A DNA stretch of 45,845 nucleotides from NCBI RefSeq assembly GCF_001292705.1, contig NZ_LGAK01000044.1, positions 1 to 45,845 on the forward strand, read 5' to 3'. Both the position numbers and the translations under genes were made by a program. Below the pieces are notes generated by a model. That model ran no database searches. It worked only from the letters and a program-made list of their open reading frames with translations, and was not told where the DNA came from. This DNA is from Marinagarivorans algicola. GTDB taxonomy: Bacteria > Pseudomonadota > Gammaproteobacteria > Pseudomonadales > Cellvibrionaceae. Positions 20,461-29,161 of the stretch are shown in pieces. Every line of letters starts with the position of its first letter. The stretch's first letter is position 1.

Positions 20461-22047
20461 TTAGGGCGCTTGCTGCTTAAACGTGGTGATTTCGAGCCTC
20501 ACTGCAGCCATCGGCTTCGCCCAAGGGCCTGCTTTGAGCTGCTCTTTGGGTAAATTAGTCATGGCCGCCAAAGCCGAATCTTTATCCGCATAAAAGCCCT
20601 CTACTGCCACATACCAACTCTTACCAGATCTCAACGCACGATAGATACGTATATTTTTGCGATTTGGCTGTTGCGTAACAAAGTTCTCAAGTGATTGGCG
20701 TGAGCTCGCACCCAATAGCTGTAATACATAGCCTTGCTTAGGGCGCGCCATTAAAAACCTTTCATCTTCACTCAGCCTCTCGGGGGTTGGTACTTTGCGC
20801 GCAGGCTTAGGCCTAGGTGAAGCCGCTATTTCCGCAGCAGCGGGTACTTTTGCTGGTTTTGATATTTCTACACTACTGGTCTGCGGCGCTGTCGCTGGGC
20901 TTACCGCTTGCTTGGTAGGTTGAGGGGCTGACATCACTGTTGTGCGCTGGGAGGTAATGACTTTAGGTGCTAAGGTGATCGGCGCTTTTTTCAGTGGTTG
21001 AGAGACTGTATTCGAGACAGAAGAGGTTCCTGCAAACACCTCTAAATCTTCGTTGGTCAAAGCCACTTGTGACGATTGCACAGCATCCGATAAAGAGGAG
21101 AAATGATACGTAGGTTGATGGCTGTCATCGATCACAGGTAAGGTCGAGCGCGTAACCGTTATCTCGGCTGGACGCGCTTGAGAATCCAGCAGCTGATCCT
21201 CTGACGACTGCGGCTCTTCGCTCTTCGATAAATAACCTAAAAATAATACTAACAACAAAAAAACAAGCGCAAAAACATGCCAGACAGGAACGCGTTTATG
21301 CCACATAGGTACTGCCTCATCGTCTTCAAGCCAAGCCGCTTGTGCCATTTGCAAGATGTCACCCGGTTTACCGTCGCCCTCTCGCCAGATGGCCGCCATA
21401 AGCTCATCCTCTAGCGGGAATTCCAAATCAGGATGCGCAGTGGCAAATGCCGCAATCACAAGCGCTTTACTCTCTTTAAGGGAGAACTTAGGAATACGGC
21501 TGTCACGCACTTCAATATCGACCAAATTAAGACGGTCTAAGCGTTGTGCTAGGCCTGGCTCAGCAATAAAAATTAATGATAAACCAATTTCTGTTTCATT
21601 ATTCCCTTGAAATACACTCGCTAAAGCCGCTAATACTTGGTCATCAAAATGATGCGCATCATCAATAATTAACACTTTGCGCAACTGCTCCGACTTCAGG
21701 CTTGCGTCAAATTCTCGAAGTGCAACAATCGATTGCCCTACACTCAAAGCGTATCCAGCATTAATCCCCAATGCGGCCAATAAACAATCAAAAACCTGAG
21801 TTGCAGGCAAGCCAGCTGGCAGCGCTAATACTCCAAGGGACACATCATTACCCAATGCTTGCGCAAGCTGCTGGGCCATTACAGTCTTGCCCGATCCGCG
21901 CTCACCATCAAGTACTTGCAAGCCACCCGAAAACTGCGCAAGATGCACAAGCTGCTTAATTAAACCCAACCAAGCAGGTGGGCAAAAATAATGGCCACTC
22001 TCGAGCGAAGTCGTCTCTATAGTATCAACCTTTGAGGCATTAATCAT
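20461..22047 (-). CDS. damX: DamX-like protein: AAA ATPase + membrane span + SPOR domain
   Basis: Cell-division-associated protein of the DamX type, 528 aa. The N-terminal ExeA-like AAA domain has Walker A in GERGSGKTV at about residues 49-57 and Walker B-like VLIIDDAHHF. A single membrane span lies at about 253-271 (VFALVFLLLVLFLGYL), then a long Pro/Ala/Ser/Thr/Lys-rich periplasmic linker, and a C-terminal SPOR domain from about 440 (YVLQLLGASSRQSLENFV, then SWYVAVEGFYADKDSALAAM), which binds denuded septal peptidoglycan. E. coli DamX lacks a clear ATPase; Pseudomonas homologues in this locus resemble this one. AAGGA lies 8 bases before the ATG. It sits between aroB and gltB as in Pseudomonas. 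Confidence 0.88.
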   Translation of the reverse strand: MINASKVDTIETTSLESGHYFCPPAWLGLIKQLVHLAQFSGGLQVLDGERGSGKTVMAQQLAQALGNDVSLGVLALPAGLPATQVFDCLLAALGINAGYALSVGQSIVALREFDASLKSEQLRKVLIIDDAHHFDDQVLAALASVFQGNNETEIGLSLIFIAEPGLAQRLDRLNLVDIEVRDSRIPKFSLKESKALVIAAFATAHPDLEFPLEDELMAAIWREGDGKPGDILQMAQAAWLEDDEAVPMWHKRVPVWHVFALVFLLLVLFLGYLSKSEEPQSSEDQLLDSQARPAEITVTRSTLPVIDDSHQPTYHFSSLSDAVQSSQVALTNEDLEVFAGTSSVSNTVSQPLKKAPITLAPKVITSQRTTVMSAPQPTKQAVSPATAPQTSSVEISKPAKVPAAAEIAASPRPKPARKVPTPERLSEDERFLMARPKQGYVLQLLGASSRQSLENFVTQQPNRKNIRIYRALRSGKSWYVAVEGFYADKDSALAAMTNLPKEQLKAGPWAKPMAAVRLEITTFKQQAP

Positions 22048-22107
22048 TGCAGTGTCCTTTTTTCACTCGCTAACGTATTGAGCGTTTAAATTAAGGGGTT
22101 AGGTGAT

Positions 22108-23205
22108 TTAGCCCAATTCAGACAATTGCACCTCAAGTTGCGCTACATCAAAGTCTGCTGTCACTACTGCCTGCCCAATAGACCTCAATAACACTAATCG
22201 CAGCTGCCCATCTAATACTTTTTTATCGACAGACATGCCCGCTTGAAACTCATCTTGGGTCATATTTTTAGGCGGCTCCACCGGTAGCCCTGCACGCATA
22301 ATCAGTTTTTTTGCACGCTCGCTATCGGCCTCAGTAATCCAACCTAAGCGCTGAGATAACTCACACGCCATCACCATCCCTGCACCGACAGCCTCGCCGT
22401 GAAGCCACACACCATAACCTTGCGCGCTCTCGATAGCATGACCGTAGGTATGACCTAAGTTTAAAATAGCGCGAATACCGCCTTCGCGCTCATCGGCAGC
22501 AACCACTTGCGCTTTAATTTGGCAGCTTCGATAAATCGCATCCGCCAACAGCTGAGTATTACATGCCATTAAGCCTTCCATATGCTCTTCAAGCCATAGC
22601 AAAAAAGATGCATCCGCAATTAAGCCATATTTAATCACTTCGGCTAAACCTGCCGATAGCTCTCGCGGTGGTAACGAGCTGAGAACATCCGTATCAATAA
22701 TGACAGCTTGAGGCTGATAAAATGCCCCAATCATATTTTTACCCAAGGGATGGTTGACGCCGGTTTTACCGCCTACCGATGAGTCAACTTGGGACAACAA
22801 TGTAGTGGGTACCTGAACAAATTCAACGCCACGCTGATAACATGCTGCAGCAAAACCTGCCATATCACCCACAACACCGCCACCCAAAGCAATAATCAAA
22901 CAGCGCCGATCAAAGCGCTGCTCAAGTAACGCATCAAAAATTAGGTTAAGTGTATCGAGGGTTTTATACTGCTCACCATCCGGTAAAAGAACATGTTTCA
23001 TCTTTTTAGGTGGTACCGCCAAAGACTCAATACACTCAAGAAAACGCGGCAGCAACAACTGCCCCAATGTCTCATTTGTAACAATCATTACCTGACGATC
23101 TGCCACCAATGGCGACCACACTTGTGCGCTCGTCAAAGCACCCGATTGAATAGTAATGGGGTAGGTACGATCGCCAAGATCGACCGTTAAGGTTTGCGTC
23201 GTCAT
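22108..23205 (-). CDS. aroB: 3-dehydroquinate synthase
   Basis: Second step of the shikimate pathway, converting DAHP to 3-dehydroquinate, using NAD and a divalent metal. The 365-aa reading [20 protein letters not shown] matches the family N-terminus. Motifs: [12 protein letters not shown], the NAD-binding [19 protein letters not shown], the [20 protein letters not shown] block with substrate-binding Lys and Asn, and metal-ligand His in [12 protein letters not shown] and HGEAVGAGM. The frame stays open to 23307 but that part runs into the inserted palindromic element, so the ATG at 23205 is preferred. In most relatives aroB follows aroK closely; here 333 bases intervene, because of the element. 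Confidence 0.96.
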   Translation of the reverse strand: MTTQTLTVDLGDRTYPITIQSGALTSAQVWSPLVADRQVMIVTNETLGQLLLPRFLECIESLAVPPKKMKHVLLPDGEQYKTLDTLNLIFDALLEQRFDRRCLIIALGGGVVGDMAGFAAACYQRGVEFVQVPTTLLSQVDSSVGGKTGVNHPLGKNMIGAFYQPQAVIIDTDVLSSLPPRELSAGLAEVIKYGLIADASFLLWLEEHMEGLMACNTQLLADAIYRSCQIKAQVVAADEREGGIRAILNLGHTYGHAIESAQGYGVWLHGEAVGAGMVMACELSQRLGWITEADSERAKKLIMRAGLPVEPPKNMTQDEFQAGMSVDKKVLDGQLRLVLLRSIGQAVVTADFDVAQLEVQLSELG

Positions 23206-23302
23206 AACCAATAGCTCGCTGTCTTCAAGTAAGCGCCTCAAAGTAGGCGCCATCACAATGCATGCTATAGCGAGTAAAGCATTAAAGGCAAGTAAACAAA
23301 AC

Positions 23303-23464
23303 GTCACTATTCAGCCAAGCCGAAAAAAATCACCTGATAGGGTGCTGATGGATTATTTTCTGGGCATTTAAGTGCCGAGAGTACTGATTATGGCACCCAT
23401 TGATGACTTGAGCGGCCCAAACAATGGTTTATCAGTGCCCAATTTTGGGTCTCTGAATGGTTAC
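23303..23464. mobile_element. MITE-like palindromic element, copy 1
   Basis: A 162-bp element between aroK and aroB. The ends are imperfect inverted repeats: GTCACTATTCAG (23303-23314) and the complement of CTGAATGGTTAC (23453-23464), 10 of 12 matching. Inside, GGGTGCTGATGGATTATTTT (starting near 23340) pairs imperfectly with the opposite arm ending ...GGTTTATCAGTGCCC near 23440, so the whole unit can fold into one long hairpin. The same sequence recurs at 45485-45645. No open frame is contained. Flanks do not show a clear target duplication (AACAAAAC versus AAAAAACA). Confidence 0.8.
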
Positions 23465-23538
23465 AAAAAACAACAGAGCGGCCTGAATGCTATATAAACC
23501 AACCCACCAAATCTATTTTATAGATCGTTATAAAACCA

Positions 23539-24057
23539 CTAAACACCTAAATATGCGCAAATTTGCTGAACAACCCCTTTTGCACCACGAGCATCTGTGA
23601 CTATATTGGCATCGGCTGCGTGCTCATAAAGCGGCGCCCGCAGCTCAAGCAGTTCCCGTATTTTGGCCTTAGGGTTTTCAACTTGCAATAAAGGCCGTTT
23701 TTTATCTTTGCTGGTTCGCGTAACCAGCTGCTCTATAGAAGCCTGCAAAAAAAATACGGTTCCCAGCTCCTTCAACAAAGAAAGATTCTCTGGTGTAGTC
23801 ACGATTCCCCCGCCTGTTGCTATCACTTTCGACGACTTGTCTACCAGTAAATCACGCAAAACACTGGTCTCACGCACACGAAAACCTGACTCCCCTTCAA
23901 CATCAAAAATCCATGAAATATCAGCGCCTGTTCGCTCTTCAATAACCGAATCTGTATCAACAAAGCCAAAACCAAGTCGGGAGGCTAAAAGCCTCCCGAC
24001 GGTAGATTTGCCGGCCCCCATCGGGCCGACAAGTATAATATTATTTAAATCAGTCAT
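23539..24057 (-). CDS. aroK: Shikimate kinase
   Basis: Phosphorylates shikimate at the 3-hydroxyl; cytoplasmic P-loop kinase of 172 aa. Walker A is GPMGAGKSTVG, the shikimate-binding Asp lies in VDTDSVIEE, the Arg in SGFRVRE, the GGG motif in IATGGGIVT, the LID Arg in KDKKRPLL and the C-terminal Arg in LRAPLYEHAAD. All active-site residues are present. The ATG overlaps the pilQ stop by one base (TAATG), which indicates translational coupling and places aroK at the end of the pil operon, as in Pseudomonas. Confidence 0.97.
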   Translation of the reverse strand: MTDLNNIILVGPMGAGKSTVGRLLASRLGFGFVDTDSVIEERTGADISWIFDVEGESGFRVRETSVLRDLLVDKSSKVIATGGGIVTTPENLSLLKELGTVFFLQASIEQLVTRTSKDKKRPLLQVENPKAKIRELLELRAPLYEHAADANIVTDARGAKGVVQQICAYLGV

Positions 24058-26222
24058 TAGTTATTGGTCAAAGTACTCGACATAATACGTGGGGTAATAA
24101 ATATAATAAGTTCACGCTTTGTGTCTTTATTAACATTTTTACGGAACAAGCGCCCAACTACAGGGATATCGCCTAGTAAAGGAATTTTTGAAACTGTTCT
24201 GTTGACTTCATTTTGGAAGATCCCGCCCAATACAACCGTTTGTCCATCAGCCACTAACACTTGCGTGTGCAGCTCTGTCACATCAATAGAGGGAATATTT
24301 TGAAATATTCTACCGACTGAGTCTTGGTTGATTTTAAGGTCCATTATAATGTTGTCATCAGGTGTGATCTGTGGTGTTACATCCAGCTTTAACACAGCCT
24401 CTTTAAAGGTAATAGTTGCTGCACCGCTAGCAGATGCCTCTTGATACGGAATTTCAGTACCGTTGGCAATAGACGCCTGCTGCTTATCGCCGGTAACCAC
24501 TTTTGGCTGACTCACGATTTCTGCAAAGCCGCTTTCTTCAAGCGCCGTTAATTCGAGCCCCAGCAAGACATCGCCACTGATGACACTCATCGCTAAACCA
24601 CCGAATGCCTCAGTTACACCGAGATTAACGGCTCGCGATTCCACGTTACCAATCGAATCACCTTCATTATCGGTTAAACGCAATGCACCGCCTTCGCCAC
24701 CGTTATTGAAGAATTCATCCATACTACCACTATAGTTATACTCATCGTTATTAGCGTGTGACTGGCCTGCTAAGTTAATTCGAGTCCCTAGCTCCTTGCG
24801 GAAATCATTGTTTGCAATAACAATTCTAGCCTCAATCATAACTTGGCGAATCGGTATATCGATCTGCTCTACAACCTTACGAAAATCACTAATTTTTTCT
24901 TCGGTATCCGTCAAAATAATTGAGTTTGTACGCTCGTCAACAATGGCATGGCCTCGATCCGACAGAATACTACCTGTTGAATTACGATCTGAACCACCGT
25001 TGCCACCACCAGCGCCGCCGCCGGCACCCCCTTCAGAAACAAACAAGTCAAATAATTCACGCGCATTGGCATAACGTACGCGAATATATTCGGTCCTTAA
25101 CGGTGCAAGTTCTTCGAGTTGCTTTTGTGTCGCGAGCTCTTGACGTTCACGCTCAGCTATTTCTGCCGCTGGCGCCACCATCAAGACATTCCCCACCTGC
25201 CGCTTATCCAAGCCTTTTGTTTTTAAGACCAACTCTAACGCCTGGTCCCAAGGGACATTGTCTAAACGTAAAGTAATACTTCCTTTAACGGTATCGCTGG
25301 CGACCAAGTTAAGGTCTGTAAAGTCAGCAATTAACTGTAATACCGAGCGCACTTCAATGTTTTGGAAATTAAGCGATAGTTTTTCGCCAGTGTAAGCAAA
25401 CTTTGCTTTTTTCTCTTCAACTTCGGCTCTTGTTAATGGCTTAATACTGACCACATATTCGTTGTCAGCCTGATAGGCTAGGTAATCGTATTCACCCGAT
25501 GCATCAATTTTTAATACTGAGCGCAAGCTACCGACGGTTGCATCAATCATATTTACGGGTGTTGCAAAATCGGTCACATCTAGCTTTCTTCTCAATTGAT
25601 CAGGTAAGTCTGTTTGTAAAAAACCAACTTCTATACCTCCAGCGACCTCTTCTACATCAATACTAACGCCGGGATTACTTAGCTGAACAATAATTTTACC
25701 TTCGCCTGCATCACCACGACGGAAGTCAATATTTTGGATTTCAGAGACCGCTTTATCAAAGCGATTTTTAGGTTTTGATAAAACCGACTCGCCACCAGCT
25801 ATCGCAGCAACAGGAGCCGCCTGAGGTACCGCTGCGGCTTGTGCAGCGCCGCCAACTTCCATAACTAAGTCAGCGCCTTCAATACGCGTAGAGTAGGGTT
25901 GCAAATCATTCATGTTGACAATTAGACGCGTGCGATTACCGCCAGCAATAACTACAGCGCTACTGACGCTCCCCATATCCATATTAAATTTCTTTTGCGT
26001 CAAAGCGTTTTCAACTTCGGCAAAATCCAATACGATACGAGCCGGCTGTTCAATCGTATAGCCATCAGGCACATCCGGAGCTTCATCAAATACCAAGCGT
26101 ATCTCTACACGATCGCCGGGTAATTCAGAAAACTTTACATCTTGAAGTTCACTGGCCCAAGCAAGTGGAGTCATCAGGAGACCAGATAGAACTCCAGCAA
26201 TTTTTCGATATTGTATGAACAT
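24057..26222 (-). CDS. pilQ: Type IV pilus secretin
   Basis: Outer-membrane channel through which the type IV pilus passes. The 721-aa precursor has a signal peptide ending near LAWAS. Two AMIN domains (about 28-130 and 160-270) should bind peptidoglycan. They are followed by a secretin N0 (STN) domain (about 290-345, LSLNFQNIEVRSVLQLIADFT in pieces), an N1 domain interrupted by a Gly-rich loop at about 405-425 (GGAGGGAGGGNGGS), and the secretin core from about 530 with QVLVADGQTVVLGGIF and PLLGDIPVVGRLFR. Last gene of pilMNOPQ; it overlaps aroK by one base. Confidence 0.96.
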   Translation of the reverse strand: MFIQYRKIAGVLSGLLMTPLAWASELQDVKFSELPGDRVEIRLVFDEAPDVPDGYTIEQPARIVLDFAEVENALTQKKFNMDMGSVSSAVVIAGGNRTRLIVNMNDLQPYSTRIEGADLVMEVGGAAQAAAVPQAAPVAAIAGGESVLSKPKNRFDKAVSEIQNIDFRRGDAGEGKIIVQLSNPGVSIDVEEVAGGIEVGFLQTDLPDQLRRKLDVTDFATPVNMIDATVGSLRSVLKIDASGEYDYLAYQADNEYVVSIKPLTRAEVEEKKAKFAYTGEKLSLNFQNIEVRSVLQLIADFTDLNLVASDTVKGSITLRLDNVPWDQALELVLKTKGLDKRQVGNVLMVAPAAEIAERERQELATQKQLEELAPLRTEYIRVRYANARELFDLFVSEGGAGGGAGGGNGGSDRNSTGSILSDRGHAIVDERTNSIILTDTEEKISDFRKVVEQIDIPIRQVMIEARIVIANNDFRKELGTRINLAGQSHANNDEYNYSGSMDEFFNNGGEGGALRLTDNEGDSIGNVESRAVNLGVTEAFGGLAMSVISGDVLLGLELTALEESGFAEIVSQPKVVTGDKQQASIANGTEIPYQEASASGAATITFKEAVLKLDVTPQITPDDNIIMDLKINQDSVGRIFQNIPSIDVTELHTQVLVADGQTVVLGGIFQNEVNRTVSKIPLLGDIPVVGRLFRKNVNKDTKRELIIFITPRIMSSTLTNN

Positions 26223-26227
26223 GCCAG

Positions 26228-26758
26228 TTATTCCTTCTCAGATAATTTTATTGTTCTAGGACGTTGGACCCAGCCACCTAAACCATCACCCACAATCTCC
26301 ACAAGATTGAGCTGAGTAGGTGAGGCAGCTGTAATCTTGCCGTGGTTTTTACCAATATAGTTATTCAAAGTGACACGATGAATACCGCCACTGGGGTCGC
26401 GTACCAAGGCCCACAAGGCACCATTTTGCTCCAATGTACCCACCATTGTTAACGAGTCTAAGTTAAACGACTCTAAAAAGTCCTTAACCCTTAAAGGATC
26501 GGGCTTTACATCAGGATCTCGTGTGCCAGCAATTGCTGTTACCACTACAGGCTCATCAAATGGGCTGCGCATTGCGGTAGCACCATAAATAAATGGATCA
26601 AAAGTTCTTACCGGCGGCAATGGCTCAATAGTACCCTGCGGCCTCGCTTTCACTTCGGCAATATACTGCACCAAATCAGAAGTATTACCAGAAGATGCAC
26701 ACCCCGCCAGCAATACAACAGGCATCAAACAAAACAGCTTACACATAAGTTTCGGCAT
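26228..26758 (-). CDS. pilP: Type IV pilus lipoprotein
   Basis: Inner-membrane lipoprotein linking the PilNO complex to the PilQ secretin. The 176-aa product begins with a lipoprotein signal, lipobox LLAGC followed by ASSG. The low-complexity linker EPLPPVRTFDPFIYGA is typical of PilP. The C-terminal beta-domain contains LESFNLDSLTMVGTLEQNG and LVRDPSGGIHRVTLNNYIG, a pattern shared with HR-type domains of PilP/GspC. It lies between pilO and pilQ with 5-base gaps, so it is co-transcribed. Confidence 0.94.
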   Translation of the reverse strand: MPKLMCKLFCLMPVVLLAGCASSGNTSDLVQYIAEVKARPQGTIEPLPPVRTFDPFIYGATAMRSPFDEPVVVTAIAGTRDPDVKPDPLRVKDFLESFNLDSLTMVGTLEQNGALWALVRDPSGGIHRVTLNNYIGKNHGKITAASPTQLNLVEIVGDGLGGWVQRPRTIKLSEKE

Positions 26759-26763
26759 TTTAA

Positions 26764-27378
26764 TTACTCCTGATCCTTATAGCGGTAAGTTTTAGCCAAT
26801 ATATCCATGTTAAGCGTAGCGCTACTATCGCCATCACGCTTAATAGAAAAGTCATGTAAAGTCACAATACGGGGCATACCTGCGATTCCACTAACAAAAG
26901 CGCCAAATTCGTGATAACCACCCGATACTTTAATTTCGATTGGCAGCTCAATATAAAATTCTGCAGGCTTTTCAGCCTGTAACTTAACGCTGTTGATCAC
27001 TAAGCGGCTCTGCGTACCTTTTTCATCGATGTCATCAACCAAATCGGGGACTTCGGTATCATCAGGCAACTGCTTTTTAAGTGCCTCAAACGAATCTTCC
27101 ATTTCCGCAATTTGCTTGCGGTATTTATCAAGGTTAGCGGCTTCAAAGGCTTTCGCTTCAAAATCTTTTTTTATGGTAATTTCTTGTCGTTCTGCCGTGG
27201 CAAGTTGTATATTTTTATCTTTGACGATTAAAAAGTATGTTCCTAAAATAATTGCGCACAGTGCCGCAATCCACATAAAAATGCGCCCAGCCAGCGGCCA
27301 TACACCGACGCGCTCCCAGTCAAGGGACGATATATCGAAACCTTGAAGCTGCTCTACTAGCTCATTCATATTCGCCAT
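26764..27378 (-). CDS. pilO: Type IV pilus alignment protein PilO
   Basis: Bitopic inner-membrane protein that pairs with PilN in the pilus alignment subcomplex. 204 aa: cytoplasmic N-terminus with NELVEQLQGFDISSLDWERVGVWP, a membrane span at about 30-50 (IFMWIAALCAIILGTYFLIV), a coiled coil at about 60-100, and a C-terminal ferredoxin-like domain with FYIELPIEIKVSGGYHEFGAF in pieces that is conserved in the family. Start ATG matches MANMNEL. Neighbours pilN and pilP are 12 and 5 bases away. Confidence 0.95.
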   Translation of the reverse strand: MANMNELVEQLQGFDISSLDWERVGVWPLAGRIFMWIAALCAIILGTYFLIVKDKNIQLATAERQEITIKKDFEAKAFEAANLDKYRKQIAEMEDSFEALKKQLPDDTEVPDLVDDIDEKGTQSRLVINSVKLQAEKPAEFYIELPIEIKVSGGYHEFGAFVSGIAGMPRIVTLHDFSIKRDGDSSATLNMDILAKTYRYKDQE

Positions 27379-27390
27379 ACAATCGCCCTC

Positions 27391-27960
27391 CTATTTATTT
27401 TTATTATCATTGTTATCAGAAGGTAGCACGGTATTCAATACTACAGAAAAGCGTACGGCTTGTTCACCATAAGCTGGGTCAGCCGTCACAGATTTAAGGT
27501 TTGACTCATCAAACCAGAGTGAATTATCAATATTTCGCATTAAAGAAGCCACTCGACTATTGGATTCAGCAACACCATCCAAGGTGATTGTTTGCCCTTT
27601 ACGCACCATCGATAGTACAAACACACCATCGGGCACTGCACGTACAAACTCATCAAAATATCTGACAATAATGGGCCGTGTACCCTGTAAATCTTGAATT
27701 ACTCGCATGCGCGATATCAACTCTTCTCGCTTACGCTTGAGCTCTTGTATTTCTTTAACTTGCTTATCTAATACGATTAACTCATCTTTGATGAGTTGGT
27801 TTCGAGCATTTTGGTTTTCAATCGAGCCATTAACAATGCTCACCCAGGCAAAGGCAACAATACCTGCAATAATGCATACTAAAACCGTATGCCGTATAAA
27901 TTCTTGCTTTTTCTCTTGGCGGAATTCTTCACGCCAATTGAGTAGGTTAATCTTAGCCAT
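27391..27960 (-). CDS. pilN: Type IV pilus alignment protein PilN
   Basis: Inner-membrane partner of PilO. 189 aa beginning MAKINLLNWREEFRQEKK; the INLLxWRE motif is the known PilM-binding peptide (usually INLLPWR, here Asn replaces Pro). A single span follows at about 22-42 (HTVLVCIIAGIVAFAWV), then a coiled coil (IKDELIVLDKQVKEIQELKR, with more) and a ferredoxin-like domain. Its ATG lies one base after the pilM stop. Confidence 0.95.
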   Translation of the reverse strand: MAKINLLNWREEFRQEKKQEFIRHTVLVCIIAGIVAFAWVSIVNGSIENQNARNQLIKDELIVLDKQVKEIQELKRKREELISRMRVIQDLQGTRPIIVRYFDEFVRAVPDGVFVLSMVRKGQTITLDGVAESNSRVASLMRNIDNSLWFDESNLKSVTADPAYGEQAVRFSVVLNTVLPSDNNDNKNK

Positions 27961-27961
27961 A

Positions 27962-29038
<1,077 letters not shown>

Positions 29039-29161
29039 TTATCCGCTATTGAGCTGCTTGTTAATGTTATAGCACTTGCGTTCGCGCCTGCAACAGTACG
29101 CGAGCTATGCAGATATGTAAAAGGCTATATACTGTAAGCCCTTCATGCACTCTGGATAACA

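Noticed and set aside
22108-23307. Longer 399-aa form of aroB with a hydrophobic N-terminus
   Set aside because: The added residues run into the inserted element and are absent from the family; [13 protein letters not shown] fits the known start.
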